In this document: positions 1 through 13,491 of the stretch, piece by piece
Numbering within the stretch: position 1 is the stretch's first letter
Layout: each line of letters starts with the position of its first letter
NCBI GenBank assembly: GCA_020086605.1
Contig: JACBWW010000067.1
Location: 690,425 to 754,424 of the forward strand
Length of the DNA stretch: 64,000 nt
Direction: 5' to 3'
Source: Lanius collurio
Lineage: Eukaryota; Chordata; Aves; Passeriformes; Laniidae
Notes under the pieces: model-generated
Seen by the model: only the letters and a program-made list of their open reading frames with translations
The model's database searches: none
Told to the model about the DNA's origin: nothing
Program-made: the position numbers and the translations under genes

Positions 1-969
1 GTATAAAAACCAGCACACCACTACTATACACATCTGTAATATGAAGGTACAAAACATAGAGGATGTCCCTAAGCCTTGAGCAACACATTGGATCAGTACT
101 GGGCCATTGCATACTGGGGTAAATGGTCTCTCTCAGTCTTGTTCTTGCAACATTGAGACCAGATGTGAAGATGAACCACTGGCCTGTATCTGACTCTTTT
201 TCTATTGTTGCAAAAGGAATTCAATTTTTACTTCTCTGCTGGCAGACTGACAGCGTCATACATGTGGAAGTACAAGATGGGTTCCCAAAATTCAGCTTCT
301 GTCTGGGCACAGGAATGACTGTCCAGGCACTCAGAGCATTCCTTGTTCATTTTCATTCAAGGGATTTACTTTAGTGTAATTTTTCGAAGCATCTCTATGA
401 ATAGCAGTAGTTGGGAAAAAGCATTAGTAAATCATTTTATCACTGGAGACAGATCTTTGTGTTGCTGTGCATTTAAAATGGCTGCAATCCCTCACACATC
501 TGTAAGGCCATGGTACTGTGTTTTCACACATCCTGTGGTATGGAGCATCCCTTTCTCCTTTCTATGGCATTGTCATGACAGCTTCCGTTGGGACAGCCAT
601 TCTCACATCACCACTTAAACATAACTGAGCTGGAGCTCAGGGAATTGTTCAGTGCTTCCAGCTGTCACTGTCAGAGAAAGATTATCTGTTCCTGGACCTC
701 CCCACATCTGCTTTCTGCAAGGCACTGAAGGACAGAGGAGCACCTCCTTCAGTTTTCCTACCATTTTACTAGTGAAGGGAAGAAACACTGTTTGCTCTGA
801 CAGTCTAGAAATGTGATGCAGGATAAACAGTGCATATCCTTACCTTGGCTTGAGTGAAAGGAAGGGTACCAATTAGCCCAGTATCCTGTGGGGACCATCA
901 TGCCTGTGCCACCAGGATGCCATCAGAAGGATGGATGTTTGGTTTTTCAGTAAGAATGGATTGGGCAGC

Positions 970-1000
970 TTTTTTTTTTGGGGGGGGGGGGGGGGAGGGG
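970..1000. repeat. T10-G16 homopolymer junction
   Basis: A run of ten T (970-979) is directly followed by sixteen G (980-995), an A and four more G. It lies in the LCLAT1 intron. Such runs vary in length by slippage and are often miscounted by sequencers, so the exact length is uncertain. Confidence 0.9.
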
Positions 1001-1489
1001 CTGGAGGGACATTCAGTTATGTGCTATAGGTACCTGTAGGGCCATCCCTTCTTAAAGAAGTGCATCCTGACCAGGAACAGTCAGTCCTGCAGTCAGGTCC
1101 TGCGGGTGGGAAGGACTGGAGGGGTCTGCACTGGTTATCCTCACTCCTTCCATTGCAGCTGGGAGGGTGCATGTGAGGTTTCTATGCATGAGGAGGATCC
1201 AAAGGCTGTCAGACCCTTCAACTTTATGTCTCATTTCCATCAGAGGAGCTCCACCAAGTAGCTGCAGTAGGGTTTGGGTCTCATCCTGTGTCATTAGGAA
1301 GGAAAGAAACTACATAATCATTATCCTTTTTAGAAAGTTTAATCACAGCCTGCGGAGGGATGGCAGTGTTTTATCTGACAAATATGTCACTGTCTTTCAT
1401 CAGTTGATTATAATCATCTTGGAAGTTCCAGTGTGTCTGTTTTTCCCTCTTCTTTTTTACTATTGTGTTTTGTTTAACTTTCCCTAATG

Positions 1490-1770
1490 AGCCCAGTGAA
1501 AAGCAATTGTTCTAAATAAATCATGTGCGCTACAAAGCAGTATATCACAATTAGGTTTCCATTATACTTTAATTAGGCATTCCATTATTAAATTGATGTC
1601 GTTGGCTTCTTCCAGGTCTCAGACTAATCCTGAAACAAATTCCTCTTTGTGGATAAATATTAGTCAGTCATAATTAAAGAGTATTCATTGGCGTTGCGGC
1701 TTTTCATTAAATCCCTTTCTGATTAAGATGGCTCCCCCAAGTACTGGGCTGATTAAATTTTATAAGATTT
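1490..1770. other. Candidate conserved non-coding element
   Basis: This AT-rich, non-repetitive block carries many ATTA/TAAT homeodomain cores, including TTTAATTAGG near 1568, CATAATTAAAG near 1669 and several GATTAA or ATTAAAT words up to 1760. It has no long open frame and no CR1 similarity. This texture is typical of developmental enhancers, but conservation cannot be tested here, so the call is inference only. Confidence 0.3.
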
Positions 1771-4700
1771 GTTCACTTGTGTGTATCATGGTCTGATGGA
1801 AACTGTTTTAGCACCAGGGGATTGGGAACTATAAGTTCATGTCTTGGTGCAGGTAGCCATGGGTCTAACTGCCTGTTTTGCTCAGTGCTGTACACTCGTG
1901 TTTCAGGGGGCTCTGTGGTTTATGGGGTCAGTCAGCAGTGGAAAAAAAAAGGTAATTGAATTAACAGTGTTAAGAGTTGAATTTCAAAGGGCTAAATTAC
2001 ATCTAGAGGGTTATAATAAAGAAGGGAAGAATAAAGTATGTCAGAGGTTCTGTTTCCTTGACTCTTTCATGACTAGGGCTTTGCTTCAGAGTTCAAACTT
2101 GAGTGCTTTTCTACCCCAAAACTTTGTCTCTCCTGGAGATGTATAGATGAGCTTATTTCTATGTAAATATGCCTCAGCTGAAAACTCAGATAATAAAACA
2201 GATGCTCCTGACAGAAGTTCTTCTAACAGCAGGGAATGAAATGTTTTCAGAGCAAAATCCTTGTCCTGGGTTTAAAAATCAAGGTGAAACCAAAGCGTGA
2301 TATGGCTTTAGTGTATATATCCATTGGAAAGAGCTTATAAGCATCACTATTTTCTGTGTGCTGAAATTAGGCCTTCTTGTGGGGCTGCTGGTGCTGTTCT
2401 GCATTCCTCCTGCTTTGTACACAGAAATGAAAACAAACCACTGTGACCAAGAATGGCAATAGCACAAATCGGTGAGGCGTGCAAGAGATCGGCTCAGGAC
2501 ATCTGCAGAAGCACTCCATCCAAATATTTGAGGTGGCAGCTAGCAGGTGTTTTTTTCAACATCCAGTTCATACTCTATTTTTGGTGCAGGGTATGTTTTC
2601 ATCTAGTGTTTTGGTTTGGGATGGGCCGTATTTGTAATATCAAATATCTCAAAATGTGTTTTCAGTGTCATGTATCCCAAATGTAATGGTACTGGGTATA
2701 TCATCTAGCCAGTCCATCACACTGCATGGAATCAGAGTTGCCCCCTGATTCCAGATTGCTCTTCCTGGGGCTGCTGAAGGCCCGTGAGTGATGCCTGGGA
2801 CAATCTGAAGGGGCAGAGTTGGAGGCGGTGTTAGGTCAGTGCACAGCTGAAGAGTTCTCTCTAGCGGTTGGTTGTGGGTAGTGAGGACAGATAGCAAAGT
2901 GCACTGAATTAAGGGAAGGGTACTCATCTGTAGCTACTGAAAAAAGGGAGAAATATAGAGTAAAATGAGGAAAGGAAGCTGACCTTTATATCTGAATTAC
3001 GAAAAAGAATAGTTGTAATGCACTGGAAGCCAAGAATAAAAAGTCTTTTCTCTAACAGTCATCATTTATTTATTAATTGCTGCTGTTGCAATACAGCAGT
3101 GGATGGTGTTATGCTATTCATAGCACCATCCTTCCACTGGCCTGAAGTGAGGACTGATGGACAGCAAAAATCCATGGCATTTGCGAGGAGGTGGGGTGCG
3201 CTTTGAGCTGTTGATTACCAAGCAAGAACTGCCACAACTGCTTCCTTCTGAGTATCTGTGGTGAATTAGTTTCCTCTACTCACAGTGACTCACACTAATT
3301 TTGTAGTGACTTTACCAAAGACAAGGCTCAAAATAAGTTGCATGCTCAATCTGCAGATTTGGCAAATATTTATTTGAGGCAATATGAAAGTGCTTAAAAA
3401 TTATGAGAAAGGGTGAGAAAATTACTACCTTACATCCGACAACTCCTAGAAGTATAGAAAAGAGATAGAAGCGTTTGAAAAGAGTATGAGCAAGGGGTTT
3501 GGAAGAATTGAGGGAAATAAATAACATCTAATAAGAAGACCAGGGAGATTGAGAAGTATAACCTCTTCAATGCTTGTGTTTTAATTGGAATCCCCAAAGC
3601 ATGCATATGCTGTTGTACTACAACGTGGCAGTTCATACCTACTGCTACTGCTTGCATCTTGAAAAATGTACCACTTTTCTTCTCCAAAAATTCCAGGGTT
3701 TAAGCCAGCTCCATTGTTTACCTAGCAGTAATATCCTGCAATGTTGAGCATCATTGGTATGACAGTTGTGTATGTAAACTGCTCCAGAGTGCTTTGCTTT
3801 ACTGTTAACTCAGTGAGGCAAGTTAGAAATGTCAGTGGAAATTGCAGATACAACAGCTGGATTCTGGTAGAACTGCATTACCTCAAATAGGAATGTATTT
3901 TCTGTTGTAGAGATTGATGCTTAATTTCATCTGCATTGGAGAGAGATTGTTCATTCAAGCAGACAGCAAAGAAATAACCGTACAGGGGCGAATTACTTCT
4001 TTCTCAGATTCCCAGGGATTTGAAATGCCCAACGAGTAACAGAAGAATTAGGTGGATAGTCTGTTATGTTAAAGATAAGAATAAGCTCTATATGTTTTTG
4101 TATGATTTAAGGGTAGTTGGTGTCTTATTTTTTGCTTAATTGTAATGATACTTAGCTTTCCAGAAATACCTGGATGACTAGTTTCGCATTTTTTAAAAAA
4201 ATAAAAATAACTCAGCCATTTCCTAATTTAGGTACATTTGCCTGCCTAGCAAGACATCTTATCGTGACAAGGTAGAGTACACATGATGTTTTTTGAAAAG
4301 ACTTCACTGAGGTGTAGTAAATTATCTTCATTTCAAGCATAATTGTGATTCTTGTCTGAGCTGGTTGGCAGTTTGCCAGGAAATGCATGTTGGCGCTCAG
4401 AGGAGTTGGAAAGTTGCATACCAGAGTGTCAGTGTCTCTCTGTTACATGAAACATCTTTTTTCTGTTTGAAAAACTAGCGGTGTCCTATAAGCCTAGAAA
4501 CAGCTTGTCTTCTTCTACCTAACTTGTAACATACCTTTGAAAACCAAATCCCACATGTGTGTGTAGAGAAGACTTGTAACATGGTAGGCTGGGAGAGAGC
4601 AGATATGCAGGCAAGGGAATAAACATGGCATTTTTGTTATCTGGGTTTGATAAATATAGTTTAGGAATGATAGAGTAAAGAGCGGTGAGTCAGTTTTGCC

Positions 4701-5550
4701 TGGTCATCTCTAGTGACTGAAATAACTTGTTATTCCAACCCTTTTATCCCTTCATTCCCTTCTCTCCACATATTTTTGTGTTTTATTTATAGCTCAACCA
4801 GCTTTTGCTTTGCAATTTGTAAAATAACCCTTCAGAGTCAGGGAGGGAGGACTGAGGAGCAAGCAGCTCCTGGGCAGTCTTGTAGATGGAGCCACTGGAT
4901 CATTCCATGTTGCCAAGGCTGGATCCCTGCTTTCCTGTGCACATCCTTCCTTCATCTGCACAGAGATTTCTTTTTTAAACAAGCAGCCTCAGTTCCTGAA
5001 GTCATTAATGGGTTTGTGTTGACAGGAGCCACGTGAGATGTTTCAGACCATCTGGCTGTGACTTTGACAGCAGCAGGGTCAGAGGCCCTGTGTCTGGAGA
5101 GGTGGCAAGGCTGAGTTTTATCTGGGAAACCTTGGTGGAGATTGTAAGCTGTCCTGAAACGCATGAAATCCACCACACGACCCATACTTGTATTTATGCT
5201 GTAAAGCACAGCTGTGTAAACAATGCCTGCAATAATTCTGAGCTAAATCTTCTGTGTTTGCCTTCAACTCCCATGCCCAGTATTTTTGTCCAGATTAATC
5301 CACAAACTAAGGATCAGTTTAGCACTTGATACATCTTAACTTGCAGATCAGGATACTTCTTGGTCTGCTCTTGGGTTTCCCACAGTACTGACTTCTCATA
5401 ACATAACTGGACTACTCCATATTAAACCATCTGATTTGGTTTGGAGAGCTGCAAGGGAGCTGGCAGGCTTTACAACGGTCCTTCTTATTAACTGACTGAT
5501 AGAGAGGCCAAGGGGAGAGACATGTTCAAGCAATAAATGTGAACCAAAAG

Positions 5551-6145
5551 TCGTAGAATGGTTTGGGTTGGAAGGGATCTTAAAATTCATCTTGTTCCAA
5601 GCCCTCTGCCATGGGCAGGAACACCTTCCACTAGATCAGGTTCCTCCAAGCCCCATGCAACCTGGCCTTGAACACTTCAAGTGATGGGGCATCCACAACT
5701 TCTTTGGGCAACCTGTGCCAGTGCCTCACTACCCTCACAGTAAGGAATTTCTTCTTACTAGCTGATCTAACCCTACCCTCCTTCACTTTAAAGCCATTCC
5801 TGTTTGCATTGTCATTACTTTGTAAAAAGTCCCTCTGCAGCTCTCCTGTAGCCCCCTTCAGGTCCTGGAAGGTGTTCTAAGGTCTCCACGGGACTCTTCT
5901 CTGGGCTGAACAACTCCAGCTCTTTCAGCCTATCTGTAGCAGAGATGCTCCAGCACTCGGAGCATCTGCATGGCCTCCTCTGGCCTTACTCCAACAGGTC
6001 CATGTCTTTCTTATGCCAGGGACCCTAGAGCTGGATGCAGCACTCCAGGTGGGGTCTCACTAGAGCAGAGCAGAGGGAGAGAATCCCCTCCCTAGACCTT
6101 CTGGCCACACTGCTTTTGATGCAGCCCAGGGTGCAGTTGGTGGAG
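5551..6145 (-). mobile_element. CR1 LINE 3' fragment, antisense
   Basis: The + strand starts with TCGTAGAATGGTTTGGGTTG followed by GAAGGGATCT, the reverse complement of the CR1 3' terminus. It then runs through familiar CR1 words such as GATGGGGCATCCACAAC, TGCCAGTGCCTCAC and GGGCTGAACAACTCCAGCTC to the GATGCAGCCCAGGGTGCAG segment. About 600 nt of the 3' part is present and the copy is 5' truncated, as is usual for CR1. It lies inside the LCLAT1 intron, opposite to the gene. The left border is sharp; the right border is approximate. Confidence 0.93.
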
Positions 6146-9100
6146 CCAATTAGCAGACACCAGCCTGGGGTGAGAGAATCTCAGGCTCTATCACAGGTAA
6201 GACTGGAAAAACAAGAAGCAAGCAGGAATGTTAGTACTAGATGCCTGTGTATGGACTTAATGAGGCCATTTTTTTGAAAATTCTACTGTTTCCAGCACCC
6301 AGGCTTTGAAAAGTACATGGAAATATTAGAAGAGATTCAAAAAGCTGTTAAAGGGATTTGAGCTTAAAAGCCACGTTTCATATTGAGATTTCAGAAACTG
6401 GGTAGGTTTAGTTTGTTCAGGAGCAACTTAAGAGGTTGACAGATCATACCACCACTTTCCTCTGTGAGCAGACAGCTCCCTAATTTAGCCAAGTTACGTG
6501 GTCAGGAAGTAGAAGTACAAAAATAATGTGCACAGACACATACACACCCCCCTGATTAGTTAGGGGAATTGCTTCTCTCATGGTAAAAGCTTCAGGGCAG
6601 TGTGGGATGTCTGTCTCACCACCTCCCATGGCAAAACCAAAAGCATTCTGCATAAGCTCCTATGTCATTCAGGAGATCAGATTAGATGATGATAACATTC
6701 TGTCTGGTCTTAAAGTAATTAAATGAGATATTTACAGAGATTTCAAAGTCGAAGCTGATCTCCCTCCCCACCACCACTCTCTCAGGAACTTCAGTTAGGT
6801 ATTGTTTACACATTAATGAGATGTAGCATCAGGCTGCAAAACGATGTGATTTAAATGTATTTAGGAGAAGAATTTAAGCACATGTAATGATTACTGATAG
6901 CTGTGAGCATATCCTTGTATCTCTTGATCTTTGTACTATCTGGGCTGGAGATTCCTGGAGTCGGATCCCAGTAGGGAGCTGGGGAGCAGAAAGCAGACAG
7001 GGTTGTCCTTTCTCCTGGCTCCCACCCTCAAGGACTAGAGGTGCAGTGTCCTTAACTCCTTTGTGTCAGCAGGAGGAAGGTCTCCCTCTCTCCTTGTATC
7101 ACAATGCCAATGGAAAATCAGATAGTATGGAAAGAATTGGTATGCAGGATCACTCTTCTCTGTTAATCAAAGCCAGCATTATCATTCTGTCTTTTTTTGT
7201 TTGCTTATTTGATTGCTACACTTACCTAAAAAAGATTTCCAATAACGACTGAGTTGAGAGTGATTTAGATTAACCCCAGCTGACACTGCTGCTTTAAGGA
7301 GGGCTGCCTGAAGTTTTAAATCCTCATAAGCATGATACTTCCCAGGAGGGGCTGTAAATCCTTGAAGCTGCTCCCTCCTGATACTGTGTTCTCAGAGAAA
7401 AATCACTCAAATCTCATGAGCCAAGACAGTAATATTTCCCAGTAAGCAGTTTTAGATGGCTTTTGTTTTATTGTTAAAAAGTGTGTCTAAGGCTGACATA
7501 CAATACTCAGATATTGTATAACCTGACAAGTTTTCTTCTGCTTGTTTCTCTCTTTTCTTTGATTACCTTGCTGATCAGTTTATTTATAGAAGTACCAAGC
7601 TTCCTCCTGTCGAGTTTCCTAAGAAAATATGTATAGGGTGGAGGATATTAAGGCATAGGTGGGCAAGTGACTGCCAGTGTTTTATGGAAGCCTGGAAGTG
7701 TATGAAGTATCTGGAGCAGTGAAGGGACAGGTATGTGACTTTGCAGCAGAAAGCAGTTACATTGAGCTGTGAGGTGGAATGAATGGATAAGGGCCTCACA
7801 TAGAGGTCCCACTTTCAACAGAGCAGCTTAATTGACGAATGAATATTCTGTTGTGAGAGCATCTCCTTGTGCCTCTCCCCTGGTGGCTCAGCAGCTCATC
7901 AGCTGCTGCTCTGTGATGTACCTTGGTTAAGAATATCATTCTCTCTGCTGGATCAGAGCAGGGGAAGAGATGGTATAATCCTTGTAAGGTTTAAAGGAAT
8001 GTCAGTGATAACTAAAGCAGGACAAATTAGGGCTGCTGAGATCCTTACTAGGAGTGAAAATGGGTGGTAGCCACCCCAGTTAATGCCAAGGAGACTCGAA
8101 TTCACCTTTGAGGCTGCTGAGAGTCTGAGCAGTTCATTGCATGGATTTACCTTGGGGCCATCATCTTTTCTGGCTCACGGGTGGTCATTTTGGCTTTCAG
8201 AGCTCCTCTTCTGAATCATTATTTTGGCCCTCTAGTCCCTGTTTGTACAGATCCCTTTGTCTCGCAGTGAGCTTGCTCAGCATTGTTGGATAGGAGCAAG
8301 CAAGTGTCCTTGTAGTTGGTGTGAGTCAGAACTGAGAAACAGGCTGTGCTTGAGCTCCCAAGCAATGCTTTAGCACAGGGAATGGGCCTATCCATCCAGG
8401 ACCAGGGGCTGGGTCCATCCCACTTATTTGGGATTGTGCTGTAGGGCCGAGCTTCGCCTCTGGCAGTTCTCTGCAATTGTGGCTGCACTGCAATATTCTC
8501 TTTGTGAATGTGTTTGAAGGAAGCTTAAAATAATCTAATCCTGCCTTTTATATTCAGGCTGGGATTTTTCCCCTGGAATTAAAATACTGTGTTGGCATGT
8601 ATTATTGAGCACACAATTAAAAGTAATTTTCAGTTTACCTGTAACATCTCTCTATTTACCCTAGTAAGAGGCTTCTGGTTGTTAAGTTTTATAACAGGTA
8701 ATGAGGGAAAAGGTTTGTCTGGACCCATACAAGGGAGCACGGAGGCAGAAGGGCAGGCAGGGAAAACCCCAAAACTCAAATGGAGAAACAGAAGCCTTAG
8801 CCCAGCTCCTCCAAGGGCTGTCACAGAGGGGCCATCAGCCCGTGGGCCAGGACTGACACCTGTCACAGCAAGAGGGCCTTGTCCATCACCTTACAGACTG
8901 AGGCAGGGCTCTGGGAGTCACTACAGGATGCCAAAGGGCAGCATTGGAGGTTTGGATGAGGCTTATGATGGGATGTTTAGGGGAGGAACAGGCAGCTGGA
9001 AAAGAGAGAATCCAAAGACCAGCTACTGTGTGGCCCTCAGTGTGTAAAGCCAGTTACTGGAGAGGTCAGCAATGCATGCAAGGAGTCTGTACCAGCACTG

Positions 9101-12100
9101 GAGAAGGATTGTGGTCCTGGGGGCTCATGTGTCCAGGTGTACCAGCGCCTGGGAGAACCAAGGATCTGGGCCAGCTGCAGCATAGACTGGCTACAGGCAG
9201 TAATGGAGGCATCCATAGCCTGTGTCTTATTCCCTCTGACAGGCCTTTATCCTAATGAGCCAGAGAGAGGAACACCATGGGCCCATTTTGTTTGTTTGAG
9301 AGCTGTTTTCTGTCCATGTTGGCCCGTGGCTGGCTGGCTGTGCCCGTGTATAGTACACTTGTATTGTGTGTGAGCATATTGGGATTGTGTGCTCAGGTTT
9401 GCTGGGGCAGGGGGCTGCAGAAACGGAGCTGTACTGGGCTATCAGATATTGTGGCGTAAAAATTCTGATGGAACAACTGGTGTAGTGAAAAAAAAGTCCT
9501 CATTTTCCTTTGGAGGTGTTTCTTAAAAAAAAAAAGTCTTTCTCTGATGCTGATATTTTTGTCCTGAGCTTGGCCAAGTTCTTCCTGTGCCACCTCTGAG
9601 TAAAGTGCCCAAAGCAACCAGCTGTGCATTGTAATCGCCTGAAGTAACGTCGTGTATCAACAGAGCTGAAATATAAATAACTTTGATTGGAGCACAGAAA
9701 GTTCAGTAAGTTAAAGAATAGTGCTTTTGAGGCATTTTGTCATCCCAGAATGGAGACTGCCACATGGATTAATCATCATCTGCATGTTGTGCAGTTTACA
9801 GCCACTTAACAATAATTTGAAGCAGACTTTATATTCACTCCTGAGCACTGCAGTAAGCTTTCCTTTCTGAGGTGTTTTAATAAAGCATAGGACAAAATAT
9901 TATTCATAGGTATGAAGGATACTTAGTTCTACTGCAGGAAGAGAGTCGTGAGACTGTAAAGCTACTGAAATGCATGTTTCTGTTTGTCCTGAGGAGCTGG
10001 GCTACCTGCCTGACATTTTAGCCTAAATGGCAGTTTCTTAGCTTAATTAGATTTTAGATGCAAATCTCTGATCATTATTTGATTTCCTTTGTCCTTCATT
10101 CCTTCCTCAAGGGGTCATGGATACACACAGGAGAAAGATGATCCTCAGACATCACTAAAAATACTGCAAGAAGTGTTTTGTCTTCCAAAAGCTTCTCTGA
10201 GCTAGGAACAGATACTTAAGTATCTCAGTTTGCTTATTTCTTTTTTAACCCACTAGAGAAGTAGAATGATGTGGTTTCCCGTAGGAATTTTTTTTTTTTT
10301 TTAAATGAGCAGAAATAGGTTTTTGAAGCAGGTCTTTAAATTCAGGAGGAAAAAACATCTTTAAGTCAGTGACTGCCCTGTGTCTTCACTTAGGATCACT
10401 TGATTTTCTGTTTGACTGGCACTTTACTATTGACCTGAAACACGTGCTTTTAGAAATCTCCAGACTGCAGAGACAACAGCCCAACTTCACAGGGAAAGAG
10501 ACAGTGAAGATGCTCAAAGGATACAGGTTCAGAGCTGCCTGGTTAAACCTAGCCTAAGGGAATTTTGTCCCTTCTCATGAATGATCTACTTTCATCTGCT
10601 GTGGTGACTTCTCTTCTTTTTAGCAGATTGTCTTGTAGCTTGCCTTGCCAGGGAATTAAAGCTTCCTGCTGCCATTTGTGTGGAGTTCTTAAATATGTAA
10701 GACCCAAGCAAGGGGCCTGTTGCATATGAAACCTGATATTCTGGTCTTCTCTCTTTCTGATATTTCTGTTCTTTCAGATGTGCTGAATTTACCTTTGAAG
10801 TTTCCTTTTTCTTGTGTAAAATACACTTTCATAGATGAACCTTGCAGCTGGAATTAGGAGATACTGGTTCCAGCTGGACATGCAGAGCAGGCTAGGTAAA
10901 CCTCCTTTGCCTCAATTTCCCCACACATGGAAAAAGTAACATTCACCCTCCTCTGTGCAGCTCTGGACTTTGTTCTGGATGACTAAGAAGCTATATTGTA
11001 GTCTAGACCTTCTAGAGTCTGGTGGTAAGCCCTACTGGAAGGTATCTTGTCTGAGGATGCTGTGGGTCCATAGGGAAGGAGTAGAAGCTTTCCTGTTTCT
11101 GATCAGGAATTCATGGAGCAAAATACACCTGCATACTAAAGAGATCAGACCAGCTGTGTGAGTGCAGGGAGTCCTGCCAGTGCTGCTTGCACAGAGTCAG
11201 AAAATCTGTGTCTTAAGCAAATCTGATGATTTATTACCTATGGTCTGTATGCTGGTGGCCCTTAAATGTAAAGCCTTGATTTTTCAAGTAGTTCATGTAG
11301 TTGGCAGACTGATAGTTTAGCTGCCTAGACATGAATGACTGCAAGATGTGCAGGAAACTCATCTAGCCAAAAACTCTTCACATAAGGCTTTTTTGATGCA
11401 AGAATATCAGGAAGACTGGACCTTTCTGGCCTCCCTCTTGGGGTAAAGTGTATAGGTTTTATGTTCCACTAAAGCTGGGAAGCTATGGAGGATCAGGTGG
11501 AAGGAGATTGTAAGAGGTGGAAATCTCTTGGAGGTTTATGTAGCAGCCCTTCCCCTGGCTGGGTCAGGAACTAAGGGGTGGATGTCTGTCCTGTAGGATG
11601 ACTGTAATTCTGATGATAGAAGTATTTGGAATAGGGAAGGAAAAGCGCAAGCTGTTTTAAAAACTAAAATGTTCTGTGCTAAGGTGCAACAGGCTGTCTA
11701 TTATTTCCCTTCATAAGGGCTGGATGTCTAAGACATGTTCAATTTTGGCATCTCTTGGAAGGAGATCTAAAAGGTTTTACCGGTGCAGAACACAGGGATT
11801 CTCTGCTCAGTTCAGATGTGATCCCAGAGCTGGACAAAAGATGGAATATTGAGTTTTGCTGTGATAGACCTTCAAGGAACCATATAAATCTCTTTAAAGC
11901 TCCAAGTAGCCTACCACAAAACTGTCCGAGAGAGATCATTTCAAGATAGCACAATTATAAAATACTCTGAACAGCTGAATAGGGTTTTTCCCCCTCTTGT
12001 GATATTTGGAGTTGAACTTTAGATACATCATTCTGAACATGGCCTTTTAAAGTAACTTTCTATTCTGGCCCTGTCATTTTTAGGGCTGTAAAGGAAAACC

Positions 12101-12982
12101 AAAATGCCAGGGAAGGGGAGGAAATGAAAACGAAGAGTGAGGCTAAAGAGTAGGTTTTGATCATCTTTGCAAGAAGTGGCATCATCTGTGAGAACAAAGG
12201 CCTTCAATTGCTGCAACTGGAGACAGCTTTTAGTCTCCAATTCTATTTTGCCCTGAGCCAGCCAGCCAAATAAAAACAGCAACATAAATCACTGCTGGCA
12301 GAACTTAACAGTTATGCAATGTCCAGTGCACCACATGCCTATTTTTAGATCAGTTTTACACTAGCAGAATTTATTTTATGAAATCTAAAAAGAATGTCTG
12401 TTCAGAGGCCGGGGGATAAAGACAGTGTTTAGAAAGTGCAAAATGTATAAGCACTTAGTACAAAGGATGCTCTAGCAAGCCCTGCTTTGGCAATACTGAT
12501 ATCCTTTCAAAAATGTTGGCCCAATCAGGCATGCTAATTAAGAGTACGGGGTTTTTCATCAATATCCCCTTGAATTTCTAACCTGCAATTGTTGTTTGAA
12601 TGGTTAGCTACGCTCCCTTTACCCAAACAGCTGAACATCAGACTCATATACAGCACTCCTTATCCAAGACCAGATGTGCATCTTCTCTCCTTTACATTTA
12701 CATTACTTAATTCTCTTACTATTGTAATTCTGCATTAGTGTGTGCTGTGTATAATCTTATTCCCAAAGCTTTTGTTCAGATTCAGAACATGCAGTGATTG
12801 GGAAAAGTTTGACCTTTCAGTCTTTAGATATTCTAGCAGATGAAACACAGTCTACATAGTTAATGTATCTCTGGGATTTCTGCCATAATTTGGACAGTTT
12901 TCAATCATGTCTTGAAGCAGATTAGGGTTCTGAGTGTTGCATGATCTGTACTGATCTTTTTTCCCCCAAACCTTTCTTCTAG
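6146..12982 (+). other. LCLAT1: LCLAT1 last intron, right part
   Basis: Nothing beyond low-complexity tracts (for example a T-run near 10290-10302) was recognised. It ends in a usable 3' splice site: a pyrimidine tract from about 12956 to 12980 (CTTTTTTCCCCC, CCTTTCTTCT) followed by AG at 12981-12982. Short open frames here have no family resemblance. Confidence 0.8.
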
Positions 12983-13491
12983 GTGACAATCTCGATGCCA
13001 TCCATGACATAACTGTGGCATACCCCCAAAACATTCCTCAGACAGAGAAGCACCTTTTGAAAGGAAACTTCCCAAAGGAGATTCACTTCCACGTCCGGAG
13101 ATACCCCATAGAGACTGTGCCCACTTCTAAGGAGGAGCTGCAGCTTTGGTGCCGGAAGCGCTGGGAAGAGAAGGAGGAGAGACTGCGACACTTCTACGAA
13201 GGTGGAAAATGCTTCAGTGCAACGGGGCAAAGCATTGTCCCTCCCTGTAAATCCGAGCTCAGGGTCCTGGCGGTGAAGTGCGCCTCGCTCCTGTACTGGA
13301 CGGTGTTCCCGCTGGGAATGCTCGCGCTGCTGTACCTGTACAGCTTTGCACAGTGGTACTTTGCAGCCATGATCATCTTTTTCGTTGTGCAGCAAAAGGT
13401 ATTTGGTGGGCTGGAACTCATTGAACTCGCTTGCCATCAGTATTTTAAAAAGCAACAGAAATTTCATGACACGAAAGTAAAAACCAATTAG
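12983..13491 (+). CDS. LCLAT1: LCLAT1 terminal coding exon
   Basis: This is the C-terminal part of lysocardiolipin acyltransferase 1 (ALCAT1/AGPAT8), an ER and mitochondria-associated-membrane acyl-CoA acyltransferase that remodels cardiolipin and phosphatidylinositol acyl chains. The exon begins after AG at 12981-12982 with two bases of a split glycine codon (phase 1). It encodes 168 residues and a TAG stop at 13489-13491. Recognised family segments are GDNLDAIHDITVAYP, NIPQTEKHLLKGNFPKEIHF, the LQLWCRKRWEEKEERLR block, and two hydrophobic segments at about exon residues 100-121 and 124-139 before FGGLELIELAC. The catalytic HX4D motif lies in earlier exons outside the window. The tail ends KVKTN, which fits a K-X-K-X-X ER-retrieval signal. 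The third-codon positions in the middle of the exon are notably GC-rich. The identity is firm from similarity; the upstream exons are not visible. Confidence 0.96.

Larger units (their letters stand above)
1..5550 (+). other. LCLAT1: LCLAT1 last intron, left part
   Basis: No exon, RNA gene or clear repeat family was recognised here apart from the items listed separately. By position it belongs to the intron that ends at the splice acceptor at 12981-12982. The sequence is AT-rich, with short chance open frames that lack splice-site context. Inference: intronic in the LCLAT1 pre-mRNA. The upstream exon and the donor are outside the window. Confidence 0.75.
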
